DNA from: Athripsodes cinereus
Lineage: Eukaryota > Arthropoda > Insecta > Trichoptera > Leptoceridae
Assembly (NCBI GenBank): GCA_947579605.1
Contig: OX388319.1
Location: 124,001-188,000, forward strand
DNA length: 64,000 nucleotides
Reading direction: 5' to 3'
The notes under the pieces are model-generated. The model worked only from the letters and a program-made list of their open reading frames with translations, was not told where the DNA came from and did not search any database. The position numbers and the translations under genes are program-made. This document shows, piece by piece, positions 24,224 to 36,983 of this stretch. The number at the start of each line of letters is the position of its first letter. The stretch's first letter is position 1.

Positions 24224-24774
24224 ACTTACTGTAATACTAACGTATACATTGTGGTGGCTTAAAACCGTATATGAAAATATGATAGTTGAAGTTTTTGTCT
24301 TGAAGAATAAAAAGTATTACCCATACATTTAAACTAATCTTGTGTGAGCCTCTTAAGCATCGAGACTCTGTATCGCACGCACACACCCCTAAAACAGTTC
24401 ACATATTATTTGTGCTAATGTAAACACGTAGGTACCTAATATATTTATTCTAAACCTTCCGATTCAGTGTTCTGTAAAAAATAGTCTAAGGTATGTGAGT
24501 TCAACCCTAAATAAATAATTTCGGATAATACTTATTTGTCCATAAGTACCTCCCTACTAAAGAATGAACTAAATTTCAGACATTATTATCTTTATGATTC
24601 TCTAAATATTTTCTATCCATTCTTTTCAGTATTATACCACCATATAAGTTTCAAATCATTGAACAAAACATTTCAATATTCAACACTTAAATCTAATTCT
24701 TACATTAATCAATAAACTTGTTTTTTTTAAATAATTCTAAAGTCTGTACATTCACAGAGTGAAAATTCATACGG
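24224..24774. other. AT-rich spacer
   Basis: Nothing recognised. Confidence 0.4.
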
Positions 24775-24943
24775 ATGATATTTTATCTTTATTACAACAC
24801 ACAGTTGATTTTTCACCACAATTTATTTGAAACCTCGAGAACTTTAGTCAATACGAGTATATATACATTGACGAAAGTACTAGAAGTTTCAAATAAATTA
24901 AAGTGAAAAATTAACTATTTTTTGTAACACAATAAAATATCAT
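24775..24943. repeat. Palindromic MITE-like hairpin, ~80-bp arms
   Basis: Outer ends 'atgatattttat' and 'ataaaatatcat'. Inner blocks 'tttttcaccacaatttattt' and its diverged complement, then 'gaaac-tc-ag-acttt-gtcaa' on both sides. Imperfect arms with a short loop near 24860. Family unknown. Confidence 0.55.
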
Positions 24944-25189
24944 GCTTTTTTTGAATTTGTTATATTTATTTGTTTATTTTATTATTTTTGCACATCATCA
25001 TTATACCTATAACAGTGATAACAAATCATTACAAAATTGAAAATACTAGGACGATATGCAGTGGTGGGATTATCACTATGAAGGGATTAAATAAAGTTAT
25101 GAAATGTAACTCATTTGTTCTTCATCTAAATTTAGTTATGTTATTAAGGGATTTCTTCCAGCTAACCATGATAAAGAGTGATTTATGAA

Positions 25190-25650
25190 CTCCAATGATA
25201 GAGAAATTCTGAAATAGTTTTATATATTATTTCATAACCTATTTATATGTTTTAATTTATGTGTTGTTTATTGATGATTCAATTTTTGTTCACATATATT
25301 TGAAATCTGATGAATTTGACTATTATTATCTTGGACTATTCTAAATGGATATTTATTTTAATTTTTGTTTGATTTGTATATGACATTTTATCTTTTATTG
25401 TTTGTATTCATCAAATTTTGTCCAATCTCTGTATAAATTGATCTAATTGTTTTATTCTATTACTATTGTTGTTTTGTTCAAATTACTACTATTTTTGTTG
25501 CATCTTAATGTTTATTTTTATATATTTGTACCAATTCATTTTTTATCATTTTTTATTATTATTGTCTGTCAAATTGTTTTTTTTTTAATTTGTTATATGT
25601 TTAACGTGTAAAAGGCTCACGCCGTGTACAAGTGATAAATAAATAAATTT
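25190..25650 (+). mobile_element. LINE 3' UTR with AATA tail
   Basis: It ends 'gtgtaaaaggctcacgccgt' plus an (AATA)n tail, the same end as the Jockey-like RT element at 60973-62325, the copy at 52200 and the copy at 1764. It also shares 'tctgtcaaattgtt' with the 52250 region. The coding part is not recognisable upstream; the AT-rich frame 24970-25187 shows no RT motif. Confidence 0.65.
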
Positions 25651-25937
25651 AATATCGGTTCACGCCAAATGTTGTTATAAAATTGCAATTCTCTGTATAT
25701 ATTGATATTGTTTTAGAGTAGGTATAGGTAACTATGCATAAACTATTATACCTATTACGTATATGAGCTTTTCGCTACCGCCGTGGCGTAGGTAGGTACT
25801 TTTATATCGTAAATGTAATAGTATTTTTGTGTGAAGTAATGTATATATATATATATATATATAAGTGTGATCATGATCGTCTTGTACTCAGGAAGGACTT
25901 CAGATTGTATTCAATATTTATTTTCGTTCTTGTTATT
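25651..25937. other. Short AT-rich spacer with (TA)n
   Basis: (TA)n run at 25841-25862; otherwise nothing recognised. Confidence 0.4.
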
Positions 25938-26178
25938 TTACTACCATGCCACGGCATATTGCACAAAAGGGGTAGCGAGAGAACCAACTGCATGTAATAA
26001 ACATGCAAGTTGTCTTCTCCGTGCCAACAAAAAGTTAAGACATTTAGGACATGTGGCAAACCTCAGAGCTGAATCCGATATGTAAAACATCTTGAGTTTT
26101 TCAGGCTTTAACAGGACACTTGAAAACTTAAGGAAAAGAGAAGGTGACTTATTCTTTGCCGAGTGCTCCACAGCGTGA
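25938..26178 (-). repeat. SINE-like family, full-length copy
   Basis: Same block order as 16039-16290, from 'acgctgtggagcactcggca' at the high-coordinate end to 'gcatattgcac' and 'catgccacgg' at the low end. A 76-residue open frame on the minus strand (25941-26171) spans nearly the whole copy, with RFATCPKCLNFLLARRRQLA. This suggests the family derives from the coding 3' end of a LINE, or that the frame is fortuitous. No clear duplication. Confidence 0.8.
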
Positions 26179-26699
26179 ATGTTTTAAGGTTAATTAATAA
26201 TAAATGTAGGTAGGTAGGTACCTACTTAGTAAAATAATAATAGGTACTCTTGACGTTTGACGCCTTTTGATATCGAAATACAAAATATAACATTAATAAT
26301 ATTAATACTAAATAACGTTGTGTATTAATTAAATAATCATATCACTGTGAAATATATTTTCGGTAATCACTTTTCTCAACTGATTACAAGTTCTGCCACT
26401 AACATGAACTTGAGAGAGATAATAATGAGATACACAACTAGATCCTCACAGTTCATATAATTATCACGTAAATATTTGAGTCCGTTGACTCGTATGTACC
26501 TGTGTATGTACATAAATTTCTTTGAAAAAGTTTTTTTTTTATATTTCAACCATTCCGAATGTCCTCACACAACCAATTTCATTGGACAAGCGACTATTAG
26601 GTAAATTTTTACATAATTTTTCGCAATAAGTGAATTACGCCCTCTATATACTAACCAGTTGAGAGTTCATGGTACCTTTTCATTATTCTTCTTCTTTCA
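26179..26699. other. AT-rich spacer
   Basis: TAGG/ggtacc motif at 26207-26224; otherwise nothing recognised. Confidence 0.4.
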
Positions 26700-27150
26700 G
26701 ATTAACACCACTTCATTTTCAACGTATTGCGACCACACATTAAGGATTGCACCCTCCCTCACCCATGAATGTTACAGGAATGGCAGTTCCTATGTCATCC
26801 ATACTCTTCAAGCAAATTCTATCTAAGGAAGGGCTCAAGGTTCGCCTGAAGGACTCCCCCTGACAAAACCCTTCCTGAAACTGTATTGCGACCAATGGAT
26901 TTTCAGCATGCGTCTGTAGCACCACATCTCAAAGGCCACCAACCATCCGCTTTCACTCTTGCTGATGGTCCACGCCTCGCAATCATATAGCAAAATGCTC
27001 CATACAAAGGCTCTAGTAAGGTTCTTCCTAACGCATAAATCAATATTTGGGGATTCCAATATTTTAGATATTTAATTATAGTCAGTTCTTGCCTGATTAA
27101 TCCTGCACACGATTTTCGATTTGGAGCGTCCATCCTGGTTTATTCTGCTG
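26700..27150 (-). pseudogene. Non-LTR RT thumb-region pseudogene, interrupted
   Basis: Homologous to residues in the middle of the RT remnant at 47360-48256: ESPNIDLCVRKNLTRAFVWS, ILLYDCEAWTISKSES, FEMWCYRRMLKIHWS. The upstream part (SKAEIVSRINQAR in the intact relative) is shifted into a second frame. A 147-bp retroposed repeat (26736-26882) splits the gene just after KIHWS. Beyond it a few residues continue as VENEVV, then a stop. Dead; no YADD is present. Confidence 0.85.
26736..26882 (-). mobile_element. Nested retroposed repeat with 12-bp duplication
   Basis: Copy of the 21370-21523 element. It is flanked by 'gtattgcgacca' at 26724-26735 and 26883-26894, and removing it restores the RT reading KIHWS..VENE. 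It lacks a long poly(A) tail. Confidence 0.92.
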
Positions 27151-29807
27151 CATCTATCACACTTTTATGAAAATATTTTTGATATAATTTTCAATGCGAT
27201 GATTTTCAAACGTCCTTCATTTTTAAAATAAATTTAGTTGTCCACATTGCAATTTATTTATAAGTTATACCGGGTTAAAAGTAAATTTTAAATAATACGT
27301 ATTATAATAATGATAATAACAATATTAATTACTTTAATAACATGTATGCATGTAATGATAGGTAGGTACACGTACATACCTAATATAATGTTGTATCGCG
27401 ACTCTTTTAGATGTATGAACAATCTTAATGAATATTGTTTGTAAAGTGTATAGTCTAATTCACATTACTCATAGAAATGCGTTATAAAAACATGTATTAT
27501 ACTTAAACATGACAAGTAACTCAACCAGTGGTTTTTGGTTTTTTCAATCAAAAGGATGAAACATAGGTATTTGAATTACGTACTTATATATACACGCTAT
27601 ATTATATACGTAAGGTTATAAGTTTCTACTTTCTCGAACAGTAGCTTTAAATTTTTATTTACCTAAGGCTAGATATTGAATGACGGGGTGACCAGTAAGT
27701 AGTTATAGTTAAGTCCATGATGAAATATCTAATATGTATATAATATATTATAATAATTATTATTATATGTATTACATATTATGTATATAATATATAATAA
27801 TTATTATTATGACAATGTAAAGTCACTACTCATAGTCGCTTTTGCGTTGATTTAACTAAGACAGATAAAATACAAATAATGAAAGCGAAAACAGGAAAAA
27901 TTGAAAACGATTAAAATGTGTACATCCAATAATCAGATCGTTGGTATATTATAAAGTGGTCAATAGTAATATTGAGATCTCTCCATTATGAATTGTTTCA
28001 TTTCTGACTTTCCTTTGGTATGTTGGCCATTTCTATCACATTAATTAGGTGAATTTAATTATTCAACCGCTTATGGAGGAGGCATTCTATTTATTAGTTG
28101 AGGGAGGTGGTGTACAGTGTTGTACGTATAGTGAATATTATTATAAGTAAGTGATGTGTAGATGATATCTATAACTACATAGTAATATGTAATAGATATG
28201 TAGGTACGTAGTGTTGGGTAATTATACATGAAAGTGGTAGTCAAGTTGTTACTTCCTTTGAAGTCTTCTCTTAACAAGTAAGGGTGCCAACATACCAACC
28301 TGCTTGCCTGCCTGCCTACTTGCCTGCCCGTCCTCCTTCCCCCACCTTCTCATTCCAACCTCCACAGAGAAATACTTGAAGACGCAAACGTCACAACAGC
28401 TGCCATTAGCTGGAGGTGGCCTTGAAATGAAGGGGAGGGCAAAGGAAGACTTAATCACTTTCCTTTTCAAACTTTTCTCCCGTCTGAGAGGAGAGAATCC
28501 ATACAAAGCCACCGTATAATATTCTCAGTATTGGCATATTTTGTTTGATGACGTCTGTACTTGTAATGTAGTAGCACTGTAGTCGTGTTTCAGTTTTGTA
28601 ATTTTGTCAGCATATTATTATTATTAAACTACATAGTAGGTACTGGTACCCGGTTCTTACATTAAGTACCTACTGCTTGCTCTGTTATTATCTACATATT
28701 ATAAGGAGTCTCCGAGACTAAAAACCACATTCATACAAACACTTTTGCTTTTTGTTTATCCAATTCACGGAGGTGATAATTATATATATATATATTATAT
28801 GAACGTAACCAAACAGTGAATAAATGCTATACCATTTTAAACATAATACGAGTAAATTGTGTATTAATACGAAGATTTTATTTTAAACGGATTTTTAAAT
28901 TAATTTTATATTGAACTTATGAATATTTCTGTATATAAACATTATCATACCATTCATTATACATACATCTGCATTTCCTTTTTTCATTATACGGTGACCA
29001 TTGTATCTATGTTATCTCTTATTAGGTGTACATATCGCTATTTTCAAAATATTTACTTATCTAACCACTCCAATGTGAGTCAATATAATTTATATTACAA
29101 GTAATTTGGTGCGTGTATTCGAATTCTAAATAAACAATTGTGTTTCAATAAAAATCTCTCACTTGACTGAATTAAGGAATAGTATCAGAGCATCAGAGCT
29201 GACAGGTGATGTTGTATATAGTTTTATGAAACATTCTATCTGCAAGGAGCAGGTATGTAGATACTCGTAGATCTCTCTCCGTCTATCTGAGTGCTGATAA
29301 TATTCGTAATAATATCACAATGCCAATCTCCTTCCCATATTCTCCGCCACAATGTCACTCAGCGATTGTCGTTCATCTGATGTAAAACATAAGACCACGT
29401 GACACAAAGTGAGAATAGGGTGTCCTCCCACCCACCTTCCCGTACATCTACCTAACCACCACACCCTCCCCTACCTGCCACTATACCTACCCCACTAACT
29501 ATTAGGTAATAATTATGTGATGTTAGTGTTGGGGCAGGTGGGCCAGGGTCGGGGCTAGGGCATGGGCGCCTACTTAATATGATTACACGACATGATTGAA
29601 AGTCAAACGACCCAAGTCGGAAACATGAAGAGAAATTTACGGTCGTAAATGGACCCACACAATGATATCATTAAATGTGTTCCATATAAATCATCATGAT
29701 GGACGAGCCGAGAGAGTGTGGAAATAATTACCTCTACTCTTATTATTAATATTACTATGACTAGCTATATCAATCTTAAATATAGATAATAATTGTTTTG
29801 GTTCGGT
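27151..29807. other. Spacer with GC-richer islands at 28270-28500 and 29270-29640
   Basis: No gene recognised. An AT-rich duplicated/inverted block lies at 27735-27810 ('ataataattattat' on both sides). The 28270-28500 island has a pyrimidine tract ending 'ccaacctccacag', which resembles a splice acceptor, followed by an open frame with QQLPLAGGGLEMKGRAKEDL. No family is recognised, so an exon is only a possibility. Confidence 0.3.
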
Positions 29808-29945
29808 GAAGGTTTGCCACGCATCCTTAATGTCTCATTTTTTTATTGGCTTAGAGAGGAAAGCTTGCATATTTATTACATGCAGCTAGTCTTCTAGCTA
29901 CCCCACTTATGGGATATGCTGTAAAGGTATAGTAATACTAGAACG
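29808..29945 (+). repeat. SINE-like family, 3' part
   Basis: 'tttgccacgcatccttaatg', 'gagaggaaagcttgcat' and 'taccccacttatgggatatg' lead to the tail 'ggtatagtaatact'. The 5' part is missing. Confidence 0.75.
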
Positions 29946-30796
29946 ATAGGGTGCTTAATGTCTGGAGGCAATCTCTTCTAGCAAACCTGTAGATATATAG
30001 GTACATAAGTGTGACGTTGTTTTACAACACATCGATCACATCGATCCATTGTTTTTATGTTTTATTTGTATGAAATGGAATTTTGAGTTAAGGATATTTA
30101 CTTTTAAAACGTGATAGAGTTTCAATCCCAAATATCTGTGGAAATACATCTCAAAAAATGAAGTATATATTTACAAAAAAATATATCGGTTATTATTTTG
30201 TAAAACTCTTGAAAAAACAGTTTTTAGTTTTACTGACATTATTAAAGCCACCCAATTTTCAACATTCATACAATGATTAGAAATTTCAAGACATTTAATG
30301 TTGAAACCCTGGTCACTTTATTACATAAAGTGCTAGTAAAACTATGTAACTTTTTTTATTAATTGTTGAAGGGTGTTTGTGTTTAGTACCCTTGAGAATG
30401 CCCATTGAAGTGGGCGAAAACGTTAGTTTAAATAAATATAGTGAAAATATAACAGTGTTTTAATTATTTATAAATTATCTTTGTTTATTAATATATTTAT
30501 TAATAATCTTTTAATTGTAGCAAAAATAAGTATTGTTCGATTTCACTCAAAGGAGTTCTTGATTTATTCGAACATTCATTAACTCTTAAAGTTCTTTCTG
30601 AGAACATAATTAGAATATGATTCTAGTTTTACTAAGAATGATGATTTTGTGTTAATATAGTGTAAACTTTCAGAGATTTTCCTAAGCCTCGTAAGAATTT
30701 ATCTTTGAATGGATTTCATTTATGAGTAAGATCTTCCTGAAATTATTTAGAAGACGGAAACTTATACTTTCTCTTTATTGTAAACTATTCATTCAT
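29946..30796. other. AT-rich spacer with a short hairpin repeat near 30390-30430
   Basis: No gene. 'gcccattgaagtgggcgaaaa' (30400-30420) is a small hairpin followed by 'cgtt', of a kind that ends many dispersed metazoan repeats. Assignment uncertain. Confidence 0.3.
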
Positions 30797-31014
30797 TCAC
30801 AGATAAGGTCATCAAATGCACGTAATATATATACAAAGTGTCCTCCCCGTGCCAATAAAAATAAGACTTTCAGGATAGGTAGCATACATCATCGGTGAAC
30901 TGAAGATGTTAATGTCTTAAACAAGAAGTTTTATGAATTCCTCATTTTCATAGGACACCCGAAAACAGAGAAGAGTTGATGACCTATTCGTTACCGGAGA
31001 CTCCACGGGGCTTA
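30797..31014 (-). repeat. SINE-like family copy lacking 3' tail
   Basis: From 'ccccgtggagtctccggtaa' at the high end to 'gtgcatttgat' at the low end. The terminal 'gggatatgccgtgatgg' part is lost. Confidence 0.7.
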
Positions 31015-31734
31015 GCAAATCATTAATTACCTACATTTATTATCCAATGTTACGAATAGGAAGTGTAGACATGTGAAATAAAAAAAGTAGTTCGATTCAC
31101 AAGTTCGTGTCTCGTATTAGATTCTCTGAAACTTTTTATAACAGTATCACCGACTTAGTAATACTCGTACTAATGTCTCATCTAGAATTACAGGGAGTAC
31201 CAGTGGCGGAACTAGACTTTATATATTGATCACGCTTTCTTAAAGAATATTTGAACCTTATTCTCAGATTTTACAATATAAAATATTTAACGATCTCATA
31301 ATATTTTTATTAAATCCATCAAATTTCGATTCAGCGCGTATAGAAATTCAATAATTTTCCATTTTTTTTTTTTATTTTTATAAAAGTCTCTTAAAGCCTT
31401 TGTTTTGTAGAGCCTCCGGTAAAATTAGGTATTCTACCCCTTTCTGTTATTCTTTATTTATTCTTTATTCTTTTCCATCATCCGTAGGCCACTATTTGGG
31501 CACTTGGAATCGTCAGTTTTTACAATGTTTTTTCTTTTTAACAAATTGAAAAAATCACTTTCAGTAACATCATACATATAGGAAACGACAAAAAAAATAC
31601 AAAAAAGAATTATGTAGTATATCAAAGTTATTTCAAGTGTAAAGGGCTCAAAAATAACTTCACGTCAGTATATTCAAATCAATATAAACAAATGAGTCAA
31701 ATTGAATATAAATCGTCAATTAGTTAGTTTTTGA
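31015..31734. other. AT-rich spacer
   Basis: No gene or repeat recognised. Confidence 0.4.
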
Positions 31735-31912
31735 ATGGCTTGTAAAAGACAGGTGTTCGTAAAACTTGGCATATGAGACATGTAACATCTACAATTCAAC
31801 GATGAGGAATACCTCACATCCTGAGAATGTCTTTATTGGCACGAAAAAGAGAGTTTGCAAGTTTATCTGCTGGTTACACCACTTGTGGGAGGTGCTGTGA
31901 TGGTTAAGACAT
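31735..31912 (+). repeat. SINE-like family copy
   Basis: 'tgtaaaagacaggtgttcgt', 'gcacgaaaaagagagtttgc' and 'ccacttgtgggaggtgctgt' in family order. The 5' ~60 bases are missing. Confidence 0.75.
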
Positions 31913-32806
31913 AATATAGACATATTAAAACCAGCTTAAAGATACAACCCTGCATTGGTATTATATTTATTCATTTTTTTTATTTTACATTGATTACAAA
32001 CAGTTTCATAGAATTTATACACTCAAATCAAATACAATCAATATACAGAGGTTTATTTCAAAGGCACGATCTCTTCCTATTAACTCTAATGTATGGAAAG
32101 CTCACCTTTATAGCCATGCGACGCTTTTATGCATGCATAATAAACACGCCACTGAGGTGTAGGTATTTTGTGAGTTGGATTTATCATCTATCAACTTTTT
32201 TTTATGATTCTCAACATAATTACACTCTTCTTGTTCCTTACAACGATTGAGTATTAAAGTAAGTTACATTTATATGTATATATGTATGTATGTATTTACA
32301 CAGTTATGTATAGACACGAGCCGGTGACATCTCGTCATGTTGATATAATACAGTAGTGTATATGGTATATATAGTGGGTGCTCATTCACCTTCCTGGTAA
32401 CGGTGGGTGGGTGGTAACCACATGAGGAAATGTAATTAATTTAATGTGATACGGCTTACACTAGTCCTGCTGTATTCTAGGCACATATGTATGTATGTAA
32501 GTACATATTATGCGTGTGTTTACGTTTAGGTATTATACATAACATATTATAGATATGTAATTATCGTAATCAAGTGTATTATTTATGTTCTACTAATTTA
32601 AACTATATTACATGAAACTGTATATCAAAATTATCCCTCAAAGCAAAACCTACATTTCATATGTTCACGGTCTACTTAATATTCTGTATTCAAATCACAC
32701 ACCCACCACGAGTATAGGAACATAGTGTGTAACTATTTTGATTGACTTCTATTCTACTATAGATTCATTTTCAACTAATGGAATAACCAGCATATTATCA
32801 CACAAT
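31913..32806. other. AT-rich spacer
   Basis: No gene recognised; a TATG run near 32275-32296. Confidence 0.4.
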
Positions 32807-32819
32807 ACTTATTTAATTA

Positions 32820-33199
32820 CCTTCTCCACAGACGACTAAAGCCCGAGAATGCAACAAGCATTGCTGCTGACAGAAAGAGCTGCAGGGTTACTCTCGACAA
32901 AACTAAACACGATCTTAATCTAGTCATGATCTTGATCATACGACACACGAAGGGACTATTGTCAAAAATACCGCGCTACCGCTAACGCGCGATGTGTTTG
33001 CGTGTATTTTTGGCCAATAGTCACTTCGTGCGTCGTATGATCAAGATCATGACTAGATTAAGATCGTGTTTAGTTTTGTCAAGAGTAGCCCTGCTGGTCA
33101 GAATTGGTTCAAAACCCACGGTGGGCACCCACTGCCGCATATAGGCTCCGTCCACGTGCACGACCTTATGCAACAAGGACTCCATAAGAAGAAGAAGAG
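32820..33199 (+). mobile_element. Retrocopy with internal inverted duplication, 13-bp duplication and GAA tail
   Basis: Flanked by 'acttatttaatta' at 32807-32819 and 33200-33212, and ending in (AAG)n. Near its start an open frame reads RRLKPENATSIAADRKSC, resembling the C-terminus of a non-LTR RT, though this is tentative. The middle is a hairpin: arms about 32882-32978 and 32998-33094 ('gatcttaatctagtcatgat' and complement), roughly 90% paired. The last 100 bp ('cgtccacgtgcacgacctta') is ordinary 3' sequence. Confidence 0.82.
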
Positions 33200-33212
33200 A
33201 CTTATTTAATTA

Positions 33213-33454
33213 GTGGGAATCCTCATTTGCTAAATTGAAATAAGGGTTTTTTTTCTACTAAAGATTATTTATCACGAGAGAGACGTGTTTCGACTTATCA
33301 GGTCATTATCATTCCGACACAACTAGTAAATAAATCCTCAGGCTCATTTTTTTAAATAAAAATTGTAAATTGGCATGTGGGTACTATTACTCACATGAAA
33401 TATAATATTTGAAGCCTTCGGAAAGTAATGGATCTACCACGCTTTTTTATTTGT
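33213..33454. other. Short AT-rich spacer
   Basis: Nothing recognised. Confidence 0.35.
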
Positions 33455-33650
33455 TTTTGAGTGTCCTGTAAGAGACAGGTATTTATAAAACATCACTTTA
33501 AGACTTTTGATGTCTTCCATTCATCGAAGAGGTTTACCACCCATTCTGATTGTCTTAACCTTTATTATCACGGAGAGAATAACTTGCATGTTTGTTGCGT
33601 GCAGTTGGTCTGCTGGCCACCCCACTCCTGGAAAAGACTGGCGAATGTAG
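33455..33650 (+). repeat. SINE-like family copy
   Basis: 'gagtgtcctgtaagagacag', 'accacccattctgattgtct', 'tgcagttggtctgctggcca' and 'ccccactcctgg' in family order. The tail is degenerate and the first ~60 bases are missing. Confidence 0.75.
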
Positions 33651-35997
33651 ATAAATATAATAATACCATTAATTTTTACCAAATTCTATATATCAGTATA
33701 TGTTTTTCCTGTTGATTGATTAAAATAAACAAATACTCGTAAAATCGGCTGCGTCGATATATCCTCTTTTACAAGTGTTTAATTTAATTCAAAGTTATAT
33801 TTTCAAAATACCTAATTTCATTATACATATTTCATATAAAAATCACTACGTATGTAGATGTATATTTCTTTGCTTCTCATTAATTAGAAGTGTTCGTAGG
33901 TACATGTATCTGTAACATTAATGTGTATAATATTTTCATCCTATTTCATTTAATATAATATGTGATCAACTAAACTACATTATAGCAGAGAGCTAACATA
34001 ACATGAACTAGTAGTAGTAGTAATAGTGGAACATTGAGATAGTAGGTATTAACGTAATAGGTAGGTATATATATTGTAGATACATATTATTATGTATGTT
34101 TGTAATAATATTATATAGGTAGGTGAGATAAGATATAAAGGCACCTTTCTATAACTCAGGTAGGTTACCAACATATGTATGTACAAATATATTTGATATT
34201 ACTTTGTTGCTTTTCAATTTCACTAACCCCTCCACCCACACCGTACACAGCTAACCCTTCCTCTTATCATTGTTATTGTAATTAACCCCCCTGCCCCCCC
34301 CCACTCCTCCTCCCCTAATACCACACTAATACATCTCCGATTATAATAACAAGCTTATTACTCATCATGTTTTTAATATATATTTACTTATTATCTTCTT
34401 TGTATTACCTACCTACGTAGTTCTTAGTATTAAATAATATATTATATTGTAATATAATTTTATATTTAATTTGTTGTTGAAAACCTGAAAGATACCTTTA
34501 CCTTTGTAGGAAAATCCAATAATTTTCATTTATTTATTTCTACAAAATTACACAAAATCAATAGAACCATACGAGACGAATGAGAGAAATATTGAAATGG
34601 AAATATTTGAAAAAGAAAGATTTGATTAAAGCTTATTTTAATTATACTAAACTTGATTGCAATGTTATTTCTAACTATTAATTTTCATGGTTTTTGTCTT
34701 GTTTTTTGTTTTTAATTATTCACATAGAAAAAAATGAATATTATGTTATTGTTTGCTAGCAACGTGTTTGTCAAACACTTTGGAAATATGCGGGACCTTG
34801 ATTGGTTTATTTATTGATGAGATTTGTAATGTGGATATTTAATAAGTTAATCTGTTTGTGTCCTTTAAGAAAATAAATAATATTAATGATTAAATTAATT
34901 CCAAATGTTTTAGAGTAATTATTACTTTATTCGGCTAATTAAACATATATTTGCGTACTATTAAAAAATGGGTAGCATGTTGTATGTGCTCCCGAGAGGA
35001 GCATTGAGGGCGATGATGATGATGATGATGTTGCATGTACTCTGTTGTATAATGTGGTCAATGAGATATTGAATTATGGCACATAGAACAACCCTCGCAA
35101 TGAGAACAAGACTATTCCGTCCTGTAGAGGTACACACAGTTAGTTTTATGTTATCAATAGTTATTACACCGTATTAACCACACTTTATCTCCAGACGATC
35201 AGCTACACAGCCTTGGCTTACAATATATTCATGTCGAACTGATACAATACGAGTATAACATAAAGCTGCATACACTTTAACACTGTAATAACTAAATGTA
35301 TGTATGCCTGATATTTTAATTTTTAAACTGGTTTTTTATTAAAAATAAAATTATCATCACCGTTTTGTAAAAAGATTTCAAATCAAATTTAGTATAGGTA
35401 CCTTCTTTCAATTGACATTCAAAAGTGATATTTACATATATTAAAATAAAGCAAATTTTAAAACGTCTTTACACTGATCAGCATAAGTACTTTGAGAGAA
35501 ATAGATTACCTATAGAATGCTCTTACATTATCCGAAATATTTTTGTTTTAATTGTTCTAAATTTGAAATACAGAAAAATAGGAAACAGAAACTTACGAAA
35601 TTTCGAAAACACAGAACTTTAAAATACAGAAACTTACGTTCAAAGATAAAAATATTATTTTCAATAAGGGGCTATTACTTTTCTTGTTATTTAGACAATA
35701 TTAATGAGACTTTAGAAAATAATCAAACTATAATACATACAATCTAACTCAAATATTTATACGAGAATAAAATCCATCGTAACATGATAAGGTGGTGAGG
35801 TGAGGTGCATGTGCATGTGCAGTACTGTACAGTACATAGTATACAAGTACATTGCTGTTATATGGAGGTGATTTCTAGGAATAGAAGCCGCTGCAGATTG
35901 CAGGAACAGGAATAATTCATGTTCCATCATGTTCATGTTATGGCTGTATCTTATATACCAGGTATATCAAATTAACTTTGAGTATTAGGTAAGAAAG
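33651..35997. other. AT-rich desert
   Basis: No gene recognised. It includes a C-rich tract at 34285-34315, an AGT run near 34008-34022 and a GATGAT run near 35012-35030. Frames near 35425-35747 are Lys/Asn/Ile-rich and look compositional. Confidence 0.4.
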
Positions 35998-36000
35998 TAA

Positions 36001-36980
36001 CACCCGAATTCATAGTCGTAACTTGAGTATTCCTTGATACTTGAGTGCTAGCCAAGTAGCGGTTTTCATTTCATAGTCCTATAAAACTAACCCAAGTAGT
36101 ACTCAAGTACCTGTGAATCCCAAGTCGTCGTCGGACACGACTTGAGCGTTACTTAGAAATGTCAAACGCCGTTGATGTATTTTATTTTGCCTTTTTCTAG
36201 TAATTTACCTTTAATAAGGTATATAGTATGCAAAGATCCTATTTATAAATAAAATTATTTGCTAAATAAGTAATACTTACATTATTTATAAATTTTTATA
36301 CATAACATGATCGTCATGTCAGATAACAATGCAGATATTACATTTTGTCCAGATATTCGACACTATTTTTTTCATATTTAATGATTAATTTGCTAAATAC
36401 ATTGATCTAACATGTTAACATATTAGATCAATGGCTAAATATGAATAAATCCGTAATTTATTTTAAACAAATTTCTTATATTATAATCTGAAACGCAAAA
36501 CAAAACAAGACAACGGGACCGACGACAGGGAAGCATAGAACAATAAACTTAAGTACGTGGAACGACGACGGTTTGTCGTTTGCGATTTTTGAGGTTATGT
36601 TAAATGGCAGACGTAGTGATGTGTACTTCGTTTTCTAAAATATAACAATAGTGCGAGGTTGTACATTTTACTATCATTTTATGTTTAAATTTACTATAAA
36701 ATGTTACAAAACAATATTTAAATAGTACTAATCGAAGAATTACACAATAATAAAGAGTTAAACCGTGTTTTTTATGCTTTAAAACATAATTAAAAATACA
36801 TTTTGTTTAGTGGCAATACTTTTCGCCACAATAATTATTTTCCCCACGACTCAAGCGTTAACTTAGCGAAGTAAAGGAGCAGTGTTTGTCTATAGAATGC
36901 ATCCACATCTTGAGTATTGCTTTTTACTTGAGTGCTCCTCGGCCAAGTATTACTCAAGTAAACGACTATGAATTCGGGTG
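36001..36980. mobile_element. Harbinger-like MITE, 980 bp, TSD TAA
   Basis: Terminal inverted repeats 'cacccgaattcatagtcgt' at 36001 and its complement ending at 36980, flanked on both sides by TAA (35998-36000, 36981-36983). A 3-bp TWA duplication is the signature of PIF/Harbinger elements. The subterminal zones are rich in the heptamer CTTGAGT/ACTCAAG in both orientations, a plausible transposase-binding array. The interior has no transposase frame, so it is non-autonomous. Confidence 0.85.
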
Positions 36981-36983
36981 TAA

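Noticed and set aside
28249..28519. Overlapping open frames on both strands at the 28.3-kb island
   Set aside because: No family recognised; openness on both strands fits composition. A splice-acceptor-like tract alone is not enough to call an exon.
32882..33094. Long hairpin considered as a standalone MITE
   Set aside because: The clear 13-bp duplication lies outside it at the ends of a larger retrocopy, so the hairpin is treated as part of that insertion.
36399..36431. Palindrome 'gatctaacatgttaac' inside the MITE, considered as a separate element
   Set aside because: Short, AT-rich and wholly inside the Harbinger-like element, so it needs no separate explanation.
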